Positions 7,938-15,089 of a DNA stretch of 32,093 bases are shown here, piece after piece. The stretch is taken from contig JAFGOB010000050.1 of assembly GCA_016926695.1 (NCBI GenBank), forward strand, positions 1-32,093. The letters run 5' to 3'. This DNA comes from Dehalococcoidales bacterium (GTDB taxonomy: Bacteria; Chloroflexota; Dehalococcoidia; Dehalococcoidales; UBA3254). Positions within the stretch are counted from its first letter, which is position 1; each line of letters starts with the position of its first letter. The notes below the pieces were generated by a model. The model searched no databases and had not been told where the DNA came from. It saw only the letters and a program-made list of their open reading frames with translations. The position numbers and the translations under genes are program-made.

Positions 7938-8012
7938 TTTACACCTCATAACCTTAGCATTAAGCGCCGGATGGTTTAAAAGGAACTGCTGCTCCGTACA
8001 CGGCTACACACT

Positions 8013-8041
8013 ACAATAACCGGATAACGGATAAATTACAA
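8013..8041 (-). promoter_or_regulatory. Candidate promoter of the VWA/J-domain operon
   Basis: Minus-strand TTGTAA (plus 8036-8041) and TATTGT (plus 8013-8018) are 17 bp apart, about 75 bp before the start codon. Confidence 0.4.
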
Positions 8042-8166
8042 GACACAAGATAAAAACCTTACCCGGATTGCTTCTTCCGTTCTTATGCCGTAATTCCGTT
8101 CAGGGTCTTGTCCGGTCCCGTAAATATATCCTCTTTAATATTACTTCACCGTTGAGGTGTTTGTGA

Positions 8167-8192
8167 AGCACTTTTATAAAGCACTTTTATAA
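8167..8192. repeat. Tandem 13-bp repeat next to a stem-loop
   Basis: AGCACTTTTATAA occurs twice head to tail (8167-8179 and 8180-8192), immediately beside the stem-loop at 8195-8220. The unit is AT-rich at one end. It may be replication slippage or a double binding site. Confidence 0.75.
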
Positions 8193-8194
8193 TC

Positions 8195-8220
8195 GCACCC
8201 GGCCTGAAAAGGCCGGGTGC
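8195..8220 (-). terminator. Perfect 11-bp stem-loop after the FAD oxidoreductase gene
   Basis: GCACCCGGCCT (8195-8205) and AGGCCGGGTGC (8210-8220) pair perfectly around GAAA on the plus strand. It lies 16 bp beyond the oxidoreductase stop and is the natural 3' end of that transcript. There is no U-tract, so termination would be unusual or the hairpin may serve for RNA stability. Confidence 0.6.
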
Positions 8221-8236
8221 TCGGGTCCGTTGAATA

Positions 8237-9772
8237 TTACATCATTACCTTGCCGTCAGGCGAAAGCATAGCGGCAAAATCACCGGGCAGGACTACAAAA
8301 TCACCGCCCTTCAGGTCCCTGACCTCTTTTTTCATATCGGCCCAGAAACCTGTGAACTCCTTGTCCAGCGGCACGCCCTGGTCTATCATGGCTTTTCTGA
8401 CCAGTTTGCCGTCGAGCGTCCGGGGAATGAGGCCGTCCTTCACACACATGGAGGCAGCCAGGCCGGCGGCCTGACCGGTGGTCATACAGGGAGCGATTAT
8501 GCGCACGGCGGTGGTAGCATGGAATTCCGCGGAGCAGCACCTGCCGGCTACCAGCAGGTTATCGATTTTCAGGGGTACCAGCGAGCGATATGGTATATCG
8601 CAATATCCTCCCCTGTTAGGCCAGGCCTCATAGCCCCCCAGCTTCACAAAGGGGTGCATATCATCGGTACAGCCCGCCGGACGGCAAACAGCGGGCGCCT
8701 TGGGCTCGTTCAGATGGATATGGCGGCAGAACCCCAGCCTGGGGCTGGTGGGATGATGTACGCCTGTATACTCGGGGAAGCGGCAGATGCCATCCTCGAA
8801 TTTGTGCGAACAGAATACGTCCTCGTCTTTAAGAATATATTCTCCCACAATGCGCCTTGAATCGCGCACCCCATGCAGATTGGCGATACCCGTAACCCTG
8901 CTTTTCTCGAATCCGGGAATATATTTCCTGAAGAACTTCTCCATCCAGGTAATCTGCTGGTGCTGCTCGATTATCTGCCGGGTAAGGTCTTCCGCGTCCG
9001 TGTTACGGGCATAATAGCTGTGTGTAATCATGATGCTTATGTCGGCATCCTCTTCCGGGGTCTGGGGCACGTTATATATCAGGGCTCCTGGAAAAATAAA
9101 GTACGGCAGATCTCCGTTTTGCACCGCCTGGTCCTGAAGGTCAGCTACCAGGCCGCTCTTTGTCCTGACAGTGCTTTTGGCCGATTCCTTCTCCGTCCAT
9201 TCCCTGCTGGCTTCATTGTACCTGGTCATGTTGACATTGGCCATGCGGAAAGCCATAGTGGTGGACATGTTTAATCCCGCGTACTGAGGACTGCCGACTT
9301 CATAGGGCGCCCCGGCATAGGCCGCGACATCGGCATCGCCGGTAGTGTCTATAAATATCCCGGCGGAGACAGCCATCCGTCCGGACTTGGAGTGGCATAT
9401 TACTTCCGTAATAGTGTTGTTTTCAACCACGGCATCGATAACATAGGCGCCGTAAAGAATACGAGCACCGGCTTCCAGGAGCATCTGCTCCAGGATGAAT
9501 TTTCCTTTGTCCGGATCGATAGCCGGGAGATGAGGACGGTTGATCAAACATCCCTCGGCGTCCATCCTGCCCAGCCATTCCTGGCAGTTGCCCACAACCT
9601 CTCCAGCCACACCGGTCACATATCCGTTGGTGGCCAGTCCGCCGAGAGAAATCTGGCTTTCCAGCAGGAGCGTTCTCATCCCGCTGCGCGCAGCCGATAA
9701 GGCAGCGGATACGCCGGCCACACCCCCGCCGGCCACCAGTACATCCACATCGTACTTGCTTGTATTCATCAT
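8237..9772 (-). CDS. FAD-dependent oxidoreductase (FAD_oxidored family)
   Basis: The 511-residue flavoprotein opens with a dinucleotide-binding fold, VLVAGGGVAGVSAA at about residues 11-24, followed by an acidic strand end (LLLES). The GGLATNGYVTG block and the later FIDTTGDADVAAYAGAP and LLVAGRCCSAEFHA blocks are typical of the FAD_oxidored family, related to flavin subunits of fumarate-reductase-like and thiol-oxidising enzymes. FAD is probably bound non-covalently. There is no signal peptide. The substrate is unknown; Chloroflexota genomes often carry many such paralogues. A good AAGGAGG lies 9 nt before the first of two adjacent ATGs, which I take as the start. It appears monocistronic, divergent from the HAD gene and ending in the stem-loop at 8195-8220. 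Confidence 0.87.
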   Translation of the reverse strand: MMNTSKYDVDVLVAGGGVAGVSAALSAARSGMRTLLLESQISLGGLATNGYVTGVAGEVVGNCQEWLGRMDAEGCLINRPHLPAIDPDKGKFILEQMLLEAGARILYGAYVIDAVVENNTITEVICHSKSGRMAVSAGIFIDTTGDADVAAYAGAPYEVGSPQYAGLNMSTTMAFRMANVNMTRYNEASREWTEKESAKSTVRTKSGLVADLQDQAVQNGDLPYFIFPGALIYNVPQTPEEDADISIMITHSYYARNTDAEDLTRQIIEQHQQITWMEKFFRKYIPGFEKSRVTGIANLHGVRDSRRIVGEYILKDEDVFCSHKFEDGICRFPEYTGVHHPTSPRLGFCRHIHLNEPKAPAVCRPAGCTDDMHPFVKLGGYEAWPNRGGYCDIPYRSLVPLKIDNLLVAGRCCSAEFHATTAVRIIAPCMTTGQAAGLAASMCVKDGLIPRTLDGKLVRKAMIDQGVPLDKEFTGFWADMKKEVRDLKGGDFVVLPGDFAAMLSPDGKVMM

Positions 9773-9957
9773 CCGGGTTTTCCTCCTTAAAAGACAATAT
9801 TCGCCAGCCTGATTGTTTCTTATACTATATCCAGGCGGTCGAAGTTACCAGTAAATTATATCTAAGCTCAACCTGTATGTGCAACGCCGGGTTTATTCCA
9901 AAAACACAATTATTCATTACAAACATCTATTTGTTTTTTATATGTATTTATAAAAAT

Positions 9958-9986
9958 TTGTATGGGCCGTATACCTGCTGTAATAT
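9958..9986 (+). promoter_or_regulatory. Candidate promoter giving a leaderless HAD mRNA
   Basis: TTGTAT (9958-9963), 17 bp, TAATAT (9981-9986). The expected start of transcription falls at 9993-9994, on the A of the HAD start codon. The 9773-9993 spacer is otherwise AT-rich, without an ORF. Confidence 0.4.
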
Positions 9987-9993
9987 TTAGAAT

Positions 9994-10707
9994 ATGAACA
10001 ATCCGCTGGCAGGAAACTGGCCGAAGGCTATACTGCTTGACTTCTACGGTACGCTGGTGGAAGAGATACGCGCGCCGGTTCGCGATATTTGCCGGCGCAT
10101 CGGACCTGTTCCGGCTGAGGGTATCATCGACTCAGAGGTGGTGAAACACTGGGCCGGGGTCTTCCTCGACCTGTGCGCGCAGAGCTACGGCCCGGCCTTC
10201 AGGCTGCAAAAAGAGCTGGAAAAGTGCTCCCTTCAGGCAGCCCTCGACCATTTTCACATCGACCTCGATGCCGGTCCTTTAAGCCTTCTTTTATCGGATT
10301 ACCGTTCCCGGCCCGTTATTTACCCGGAGAGCAGGATGGTCCTTTCCCGCTGCCGGGTTCCCGTTTGCCTCCTGACCAATATCGATAACAGGGAAATAGA
10401 ACGGGCGCTGGAATATACCGGACTGCGGTTCGACTATATCGTCACCAGCGAAGACTGCCGCGCCTATAAACCCAGACCTGAGACCTTCCGGGAAGCGCTG
10501 TCAAGGCTTGACCTTCCGGCGCAGGCTGTACTGCACGTGGGTGATTCACTGCACAGCGATATCATGGGAGCGCACCAGATAGGCATACCGGCACTCTGGA
10601 TCAACCGGCGGAAGCAACTTCTATTGCCGGATGACTTCAAAACGGAAGCCTCCCGTCCGGAATATTCCTCCTGTAATTTGACCGGTCTGCTGGATATTAT
10701 TGATTAG
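9994..10707 (+). CDS. HAD-superfamily hydrolase with DxYGT motif I
   Basis: The 237-residue protein has the four HAD motifs: LLDFYGTLV (nucleophile D16), CLLTNIDN (motif II Thr), AYKPRPETF (motif III Lys) and HVGDSLHSDIMGA (motif IV acidic residues). The second aspartate of the usual DxDGT phosphatase motif is tyrosine (Y18). That Asp-to-Tyr change is known from 2-haloacid dehalogenases (DAYGTL) but also occurs in uncharacterised HAD proteins, so dehalogenase activity cannot be claimed. A helical cap (about residues 22-95) suggests a small-molecule substrate. No ribosome site precedes the ATG, and the nearest promoter would place the mRNA start at the ATG, pointing to leaderless translation. 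Confidence 0.87.
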   Translation: MNNPLAGNWPKAILLDFYGTLVEEIRAPVRDICRRIGPVPAEGIIDSEVVKHWAGVFLDLCAQSYGPAFRLQKELEKCSLQAALDHFHIDLDAGPLSLLLSDYRSRPVIYPESRMVLSRCRVPVCLLTNIDNREIERALEYTGLRFDYIVTSEDCRAYKPRPETFREALSRLDLPAQAVLHVGDSLHSDIMGAHQIGIPALWINRRKQLLLPDDFKTEASRPEYSSCNLTGLLDIID

Positions 10708-10816
10708 CTGCTGAAGCGCTAAAAGAGAACGGTAAACATATAAATACATCCTGTATCTCACTACAAGTGGTATAAAATGAAATGTATATAATATCAAGCA
10801 ACATACCTGAATAAAT

Positions 10817-10991
10817 GTCATGCTTCATCCCGATGGGTAGTAAGGAGTGTCGGTATTCCAGCATGACAGATACATGGAGGCTGGTGATTTATAATATATC
10901 GTCCTAATCCGGACTAATAAAGTCCGTCCACTATTTTGAGATGCTGCCTCAACCGCTGGTTACCGGGCCCGATAAAAGAGGAGGCGGCATC
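10817..10991. other. Structured intergenic region with three inverted repeats
   Basis: The 386-bp gap 10708-11093 has no convincing gene. It contains GTCATGCT (10817-10824)/AGCATGAC (10860-10867), CGGACT (10910-10915)/AGTCCG (10921-10926), and an 11-bp stem GATGCTGCCTC (10940-10950)/GAGGCGGCATC (10981-10991) with one G-T pair. The gap lies between convergent genes, so these could be 3'-end structures, a small RNA or decayed extragenic palindromes. None has a clear T-tract. Confidence 0.5.
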
Positions 10992-11093
10992 TGGTTCCAG
11001 CAGAATAATATTTTCCTGCTTCGTGCTATTTGATTCAATAATTTTTGATTTTTTATCAGTAAAATAGGGTCTATTAAACGAAATATTCCAGGC

Positions 11094-11795
11094 TCATTTG
11101 CCGAACTCTTTGAAGCGGTAGCCCATGCCGCGTTCACTCAGGATATACTGGGGATTTTTGGGGTCTTTTTCTATCTTCTGCCTGAGGTAAGTGATGTATA
11201 AGCGCACATACTGGTCTTCATCATGGTACTCCGGACCCCAGACGCGGGCCAGCAGCATTTCATGCGTGAGAAGCTTTCCAGCATTGGTTACCAACTGGTA
11301 CAGCAGGCGGTATTCGGTGGGTCTTAACCTCTCCTCGCGACCCCTGACAAAGACCCTGCGCAGGTTGAAATCGATCTTCAGTTCATCATCGACTACTATT
11401 ACAGCCCGGCTGTTTGAGCTCTCAGGCTCCGTGCGCCGTAAAACGGCCTTAATCCTGGATACCAGCTCCAGCGGCTCAAAGGGCTTGGTCAGGTAATCGT
11501 CAGCCCCGAGGTCCAGTCCCTTAATCCTGTCGGTGGGAGCGTTTTTTACACTCAGAAATATCACCGGTACGGCTGACAGTTCGCGAATCTTCTTCAGCGT
11601 CTCAAAGCCGTCCATGTCCGGCATCATTATGTCAAGCACAACCAGGTCCGGCATCTCCCGGGTCACCTTCTCCAGCGCCTCGAAACCGTTTGAGGCAGTG
11701 GTCACAGCGAACCCCTCCAGTTTCAGGTTCATGCTGATGAACTGGACCATGCGCGACTCATCATCAACTACCAGTATTTTCTTCTCGGGAGGCAT
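11094..11795 (-). CDS. OmpR/PhoB-family response regulator
   Basis: The 233-residue protein has a receiver domain (residues 5-118) with the acidic pair D11-D12, phosphoacceptor D55 in VVLDIMMPD, S82 and K104 in the TKPF motif. A winged-helix DNA-binding domain follows (about 135-230), with LRPTEYRLLYQLV and the terminal RGMGYRF block typical of OmpR/PhoB. It should bind tandem direct repeats as a dimer when phosphorylated. The AGAGGT ribosome site is 7 nt upstream. It lies downstream of the histidine kinase on the same strand with a 180-bp gap that contains its own promoter candidate, so it may be expressed both with and without the kinase. The 11-bp repeats at 13582-13625 are a likely target. 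Confidence 0.94.
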   Translation of the reverse strand: MPPEKKILVVDDESRMVQFISMNLKLEGFAVTTASNGFEALEKVTREMPDLVVLDIMMPDMDGFETLKKIRELSAVPVIFLSVKNAPTDRIKGLDLGADDYLTKPFEPLELVSRIKAVLRRTEPESSNSRAVIVVDDELKIDFNLRRVFVRGREERLRPTEYRLLYQLVTNAGKLLTHEMLLARVWGPEYHDEDQYVRLYITYLRQKIEKDPKNPQYILSERGMGYRFKEFGK

Positions 11796-11875
11796 AATAT
11801 GTACCTCTTTTCAATTCAGAATGCCATAATCCGGCGTCCCGTCTATCCGGGGACCTTTGCATTCATGTACAATGC

Positions 11876-11903
11876 CGTATATTTTCAATCCAGCTTGCGT
11901 CAA
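11876..11903 (-). promoter_or_regulatory. Candidate internal promoter for the response regulator
   Basis: Minus-strand TTGACG (plus 11898-11903), 16 bp, TATACG (plus 11876-11881), in the 180-bp gap between kinase and regulator genes. Confidence 0.4.
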
Positions 11904-11975
11904 TCCGGAAACAGTAACTCCGGTCTTTTTCATATACGGTCTATAACACCCTCAAGGCAGGGGATGGATTTTATA

Positions 11976-13577
11976 TCAGTCCCGGCTGCCATCATCCGTA
12001 TGGTCCTTTCGTGCCTGCTCAAGAGGCAGAGTGAACGAGAAACGGGAGCCTTTCCCCACATGGCTGGAGACCTCCAGCTTTCCCCCGTGCGCCTCGATAA
12101 CAGCCTTGCAGATATAGAGTCCCAGACCTGTGCCCTGTATTTTTTTGGCGGTGCCTTTCTCTATTCGCTGGAACTTTTGAAACAGCTTTCCCAGGTCATC
12201 CTCGGGAATGCCGATACCCTCGTCCGCTACCGAAACCCTGACGCTTTCTCCACTGTATTCTCCTGAAACGGTCACCCTGCCGCCGTCCGGAGAATATTTG
12301 ACGGCGTTCTCAACCAGGTTGGTCAGGACCTCCTCCATAAGCTGCGGTTCAACCGTAACATCAGGAAATTCATCCTGGAAATCAACTTCGAAGGTATGTC
12401 CGGGGGAAAGATTGCCTATCCTGCGGACAACCTGCCGCGCCAGTGATGAAAGCTGTACGGGCTCCTTCTCAAGCCGGATAGCCCCGGCGCTCAGCCGGGA
12501 GGCCAGGAGTAGTTTGTTCATTACCTTGCTCAGTCGATCAGTCTCCTCGCCTATGACCTGAAGCCCCTGCCGGATAGTGTCCTGGTCCCATTTTCCCTCA
12601 ACCCGGAGCAGAGTGCTGGTATATCCTTTTATTATCGACAGGGGTGTTTGCAGTTCATGTCCCAGCATGGAAAGCAGTGTTTCCTTGAAGCCTTCCGCTT
12701 CCCTCAGCCTGGATATATCCCTTACATTCACCACCGCATTGAGAGGTCTGCCTTCGCCGGAGCGTATAATCGAATAAAGCATGGCGACATCCACGGATAG
12801 TCCCTCCCTGGTGCGAATAGTGCCCTCCTGCTCAAAGACCGAGGCAGTATCCCCGGGCTTATAGCGCATGGGGCACCGCCTCCGGCACATGTTTTTCTTC
12901 TCCTTGTCCTGCGGACTCAAGATATTGTAACACTCTTTACCCAGTACCTGGTCACGGGTATATCCGGTTAGTTTTTCCATGGCAGCATTAAAACCCAATA
13001 TGCGGCAGCCGGCATCGATGCTCATTATGCCTTCCGCGCTGTTCTCCAGAACTGCTTCAATCCGCTTTTTTTCTTCGGCCAGAATGAAGGCCAAATGGGC
13101 ATTTTGCAGGGCGATGGCAGCCTGTTCGGCCAGGGCGGCCAGCAACGTCCTGTCCACCAGTGACAATGCCGAAGCCTCGTCCAGGACTCCGGCCGGCCGC
13201 AGAATATACATCAGTCCCAGATGCTTTTCTCCTTCATTCAGAGGCAGGGCCATTATGGAGTCCTGCTTGAGACCTTCCTCCGAGCATGGCAGCTCCACGC
13301 CGGGAAGAATTTCCGAGATCAAATTGAAGCTGTCCTGCCCTGCGGCAAAGTCCACCGTGGACTCATCCAGCAAAGGATTGAGCTGATCAAGGTCCGGTTG
13401 TTTAAGCCCCCTTGAAATGTAAAAAACAAAATGTTGCTGTTCCTCGTCCCATGCGGCTACTATCCCCGAGCTTCCTCCGAGGGTTTTTATCACGTTTCCC
13501 AGAATCACTTGCAGAACCGCTTCGGAATCTACGTTCTCTATGTCATATCCCGGGATATGCAAATTACGGTCTTTCAT
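11976..13577 (-). CDS. Soluble GAF-PAS sensor histidine kinase
   Basis: The 533-residue protein has no membrane segment. Order of domains: GAF (about residues 20-165), PAS (172-288), HisKA with phosphoacceptor H307 in [10 protein letters not shown], and an HATPase domain with N-box N424, G1 DEGIGIP (452-458) and G2 GTGLGL (482-487). The PAS domain holds C216, C231 and C235 in an ECY...MCRRRCPM arrangement, a recurring cysteine pattern in PAS sensors that could bind a metal or Fe-S cluster or sense redox state; this is inference. No ribosome site is visible before the ATG, and the start sits beside the 11-bp repeats at 13582-13625, so regulator binding should affect its own operon. The partner is the downstream OmpR-type regulator. 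Confidence 0.93.
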   Translation of the reverse strand: MKDRNLHIPGYDIENVDSEAVLQVILGNVIKTLGGSSGIVAAWDEEQQHFVFYISRGLKQPDLDQLNPLLDESTVDFAAGQDSFNLISEILPGVELPCSEEGLKQDSIMALPLNEGEKHLGLMYILRPAGVLDEASALSLVDRTLLAALAEQAAIALQNAHLAFILAEEKKRIEAVLENSAEGIMSIDAGCRILGFNAAMEKLTGYTRDQVLGKECYNILSPQDKEKKNMCRRRCPMRYKPGDTASVFEQEGTIRTREGLSVDVAMLYSIIRSGEGRPLNAVVNVRDISRLREAEGFKETLLSMLGHELQTPLSIIKGYTSTLLRVEGKWDQDTIRQGLQVIGEETDRLSKVMNKLLLASRLSAGAIRLEKEPVQLSSLARQVVRRIGNLSPGHTFEVDFQDEFPDVTVEPQLMEEVLTNLVENAVKYSPDGGRVTVSGEYSGESVRVSVADEGIGIPEDDLGKLFQKFQRIEKGTAKKIQGTGLGLYICKAVIEAHGGKLEVSSHVGKGSRFSFTLPLEQARKDHTDDGSRD

Positions 13578-13581
13578 TTGA

Positions 13582-13625
13582 TTTCTAACGCAACTCTAGC
13601 ATTTTTCTAACGTTATTCTAATACA
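13582..13625. promoter_or_regulatory. Operator of four tandem 11-bp direct repeats
   Basis: Four consecutive 11-bp units share TCTA at the same place: TTTCTAACGCA (13582), ACTCTAGCATT (13593), TTTCTAACGTT (13604) and ATTCTAATACA (13615). This 11-bp phasing is what OmpR/PhoB-family dimers recognise. The block lies between the kinase start and the zinc-ribbon/Hsp20 unit. The last unit covers the -35 position for a TATATT -10 at 13634-13639, the arrangement of an activated PhoB-type promoter. Confidence 0.7.
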
Positions 13626-13643
13626 GAAGGGTCTATATTGTAA

Positions 13644-13670
13644 TTAGCAGTCGAGAGCTGAGACTGCTAA
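13644..13670 (+). other. Stem-loop in the leader of the zinc-ribbon gene
   Basis: TTAGCAGTC (13644-13652) pairs perfectly with GACTGCTAA (13662-13670) around a 9-nt loop, at the expected 5' end of the mRNA. There is no T-tract, so a stabilising 5' hairpin or attenuating structure is more likely than a terminator. Confidence 0.5.
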
Positions 13671-13725
13671 AAAGAGACCGCTCAAGAATATTATAGCCCA
13701 TAACCGGGGAAAAAGGAGGGACCAG

Positions 13726-13902
13726 ATGCAGAGATCAGGATTCGTAGCTAGAAAGTGCTCTAAATGCGGCGGTAATGTTTACCTGGACAGAGACCAGTTC
13801 GGCTGGTACGAGCAATGCCTGCAATGCGGGCTTGTAAGTGATCTTAAAAATATTGTTGAGGTAAAAAAATCAACCGTTAAAGAACCTGTCAGGACCAGAT
13901 AA
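13726..13902 (+). CDS. Zinc-ribbon microprotein (58 residues)
   Basis: A strong AAAGGAGGG precedes this ATG, and the 58-residue product has two CxxC knuckles, CSKC at about residues 11-14 and CLQC at about 31-34, spaced as in a small zinc ribbon. The tail is basic (KKSTVKEPVRTR). Such proteins often bind nucleic acid or a partner protein; the precise role is unknown. It lies 41 bp before Hsp20 on the same strand, with no terminator between, so the two are probably co-transcribed from the promoter near 13634 under control of the adjacent 11-bp repeats. Homology cannot be confirmed by eye, but the ribosome site and cysteine pattern support a real gene. Confidence 0.8.
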   Translation: MQRSGFVARKCSKCGGNVYLDRDQFGWYEQCLQCGLVSDLKNIVEVKKSTVKEPVRTR

Positions 13903-13943
13903 AAAATAATAAATATATCAATATATCGAGGAGGAAAGGAAAA

Positions 13944-14396
13944 ATGACAATGCAGCGATGGGAACCCATGAGGGAGATGATGACTTTGAGAAACGCCATG
14001 GACAGACTATTCGATGATAGCTTCGTGCGCCCGGCAAGAGTATGGGCCGGATTTGACGGAGAGGGTGTTATCCCGGTGGATATTACCCAGAATGACAATG
14101 ATGTGGTAGTAAAGGCCTCAATGCCCGGATTTAAGCCTGAAGAGGTGGACATCCAGATCACGGGCGACACCCTGACAATCCGGGGAGAACACAAAGAAAC
14201 GAAGGAAGTCAAGGAAGATAACTACCTTTGCAGGGAAATCAACTACGGCACTGTGAGCCGCGCTATAACCATCCCGGTGGATGTTAAAAGCGATAAGGCG
14301 GAAGCAACGTTTGAAAACGGAGTACTCCATCTGAACCTGCCTAAAGCCGAAGAGGTAAAGCCCAAGCAGATTAAAGTCAAGGCCAGTGGCTCGTAA
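13944..14396 (+). CDS. hsp20: Hsp20/alpha-crystallin small heat-shock protein
   Basis: The 150-residue protein has the alpha-crystallin domain from about residue 42 to 140, with VPVDITQND-like and ASMPGFKPEEVDIQI strands, LTIRGEH and the signature ATFENGVLHLNLPK. The N-terminus (RNAMDRLFDDSFVRP) is the usual helical arm for oligomer assembly. The C-terminal KQIKVKASGS contains the I-x-V anchor motif. It is an ATP-independent holdase that keeps unfolding proteins soluble until DnaK can refold them, so the nearby membrane J-domain gene is a plausible functional neighbour. GAGGAGG lies upstream. No CIRCE element (TTAGCACTC-N9-GAGTGCTAA) is present; the 27-bp leader stem differs from it but has the same 9-9-9 geometry. 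Confidence 0.96.
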   Translation: MTMQRWEPMREMMTLRNAMDRLFDDSFVRPARVWAGFDGEGVIPVDITQNDNDVVVKASMPGFKPEEVDIQITGDTLTIRGEHKETKEVKEDNYLCREINYGTVSRAITIPVDVKSDKAEATFENGVLHLNLPKAEEVKPKQIKVKASGS

Positions 14397-14481
14397 TTGC
14401 CATTCAGCCAGGAGCGGTTATCCGTCCCCGGAGCAAAAAAATAACCCACTAACAGATGAACTGAACATCATTCCTCCGCCG

Positions 14482-14517
14482 GGAAAGCCCCTTTCATAAG
14501 GGGCTTTCCTCTTTCTC
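14482..14517 (+). terminator. Rho-independent terminator after Hsp20
   Basis: GGAAAGCCCC (14482-14491) and GGGGCTTTCC (14500-14509) form a perfect 10-bp stem with an 8-nt loop, followed by TCTTTCTC. Confidence 0.9.
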
Positions 14518-14611
14518 AAATGGACTGTTTTCTGAAGACGTACGTTAATGTTTCACGGAAAATTGATGAATCTTCCTGACGTAGGGGCTGGTTTTACCCA
14601 TCCTTTCTCGT

Positions 14612-14627
14612 CCTGAACTTGTTCAGG
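14612..14627. repeat. Small palindrome resembling a dispersed intergenic repeat
   Basis: CCTGAAC-TT-GTTCAGG lies in otherwise featureless DNA (14518-14758). The sequence resembles the core of widespread bacterial extragenic palindromes. I saw no second full copy in this window. Confidence 0.35.
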
Positions 14628-14758
14628 CACCGGCACACTACCAAACCGTTTACTCTGTCCGAAATAGTCTGTGCCATTAAAACTTTTTATGCGTGAGGAA
14701 TCAATCAACTCAGGAATACCCAGGTAGGACATGTCTGGCAACGAGGATATTACGAACA

Positions 14759-14764
14759 TATAAT
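14759..14764 (+). promoter_or_regulatory. -10 box for the small Cys-rich gene
   Basis: A perfect TATAAT lies 38 bp before the ATG at 14802; the -35 is weak. A GGAG ribosome site (14793-14796) follows 5 nt before the ATG. Confidence 0.45.
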
Positions 14765-14801
14765 CCAGAACGAAAAGGAATATCATCAGATCGGAGAATA
14801 T

Positions 14802-14979
14802 ATGTTGTTTAATCCGGCCAAATGGGAATCAGACCAGGAAAATAATAACCGGCTTTTCTTATATTCTATCTGCCGGACGACCGCAAGGGCCACCGCTTGA
14901 CCCCCGGAAATGCAACGACTGCGGTATATGTATCTCTGAAGAATGGTGGTTTCCCGCCCAGGCCATCAGCAAGGCCTGA
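14802..14979 (+). pseudogene. Small CxxCxxC protein gene needing a +1 frameshift
   Basis: GGAG precedes an ATG that opens 32 codons, ending at TGA 14898-14900. The +1 frame over the same region continues to a TGA at 14977-14979 and encodes a tail with CNDCGIC (CxxCxxC) and EEWWFP. Read with a +1 shift at the first stop, it gives a 58-residue product, RATA followed by DPRKCNDCG. The unit is bounded by a TATAAT box and a very strong terminator (14998-15042), while Hsp20 already has its own terminator, so a transcript here is likely. It may be a decayed gene, a sequencing indel or a programmed frameshift at a TGAC stop preceded by AAGGG. The protein family is not recognised; a metal-binding microprotein is possible. 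Confidence 0.4.
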
Positions 14980-14997
14980 TACCAGGCGGAAATATTA

Positions 14998-15042
14998 GGC
15001 AGCCCCGCGCTTCGTATTAGTCCGCGGGGCTGCCTTCTTTTT
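14998..15042 (+). terminator. Strong rho-independent terminator
   Basis: GGCAGCCCCGCG (14998-15009) and CGCGGGGCTGCC (15023-15034) form a perfect 12-bp stem with a 13-nt loop, followed by TTCTTTTT. The T-tract is on the plus strand, so it ends the small transcript beginning near 14770, not the lipoprotein gene on the minus strand. Confidence 0.92.
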
Positions 15043-15089
15043 GAGTATATTAATTATTGCATCCGGGATCCCTATTCCGCACCGGAAAA

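Noticed and set aside
10949..11137. Minus-strand 62-residue ORF
   Set aside because: It overlaps the response-regulator 3' end and the inverted repeat, with no ribosome site or motif.
13644..13670. CIRCE (HrcA) operator before zinc-ribbon/Hsp20
   Set aside because: The 9-9-9 geometry fits, but the arms are TTAGCAGTC rather than TTAGCACTC; the matching change in both arms keeps the pairing, so a CIRCE variant is only a weak possibility.
14553..14786. Minus-strand 77-residue ORF
   Set aside because: It contains the CCTGAAC palindrome as coding sequence and has no recognisable domain or ribosome site.
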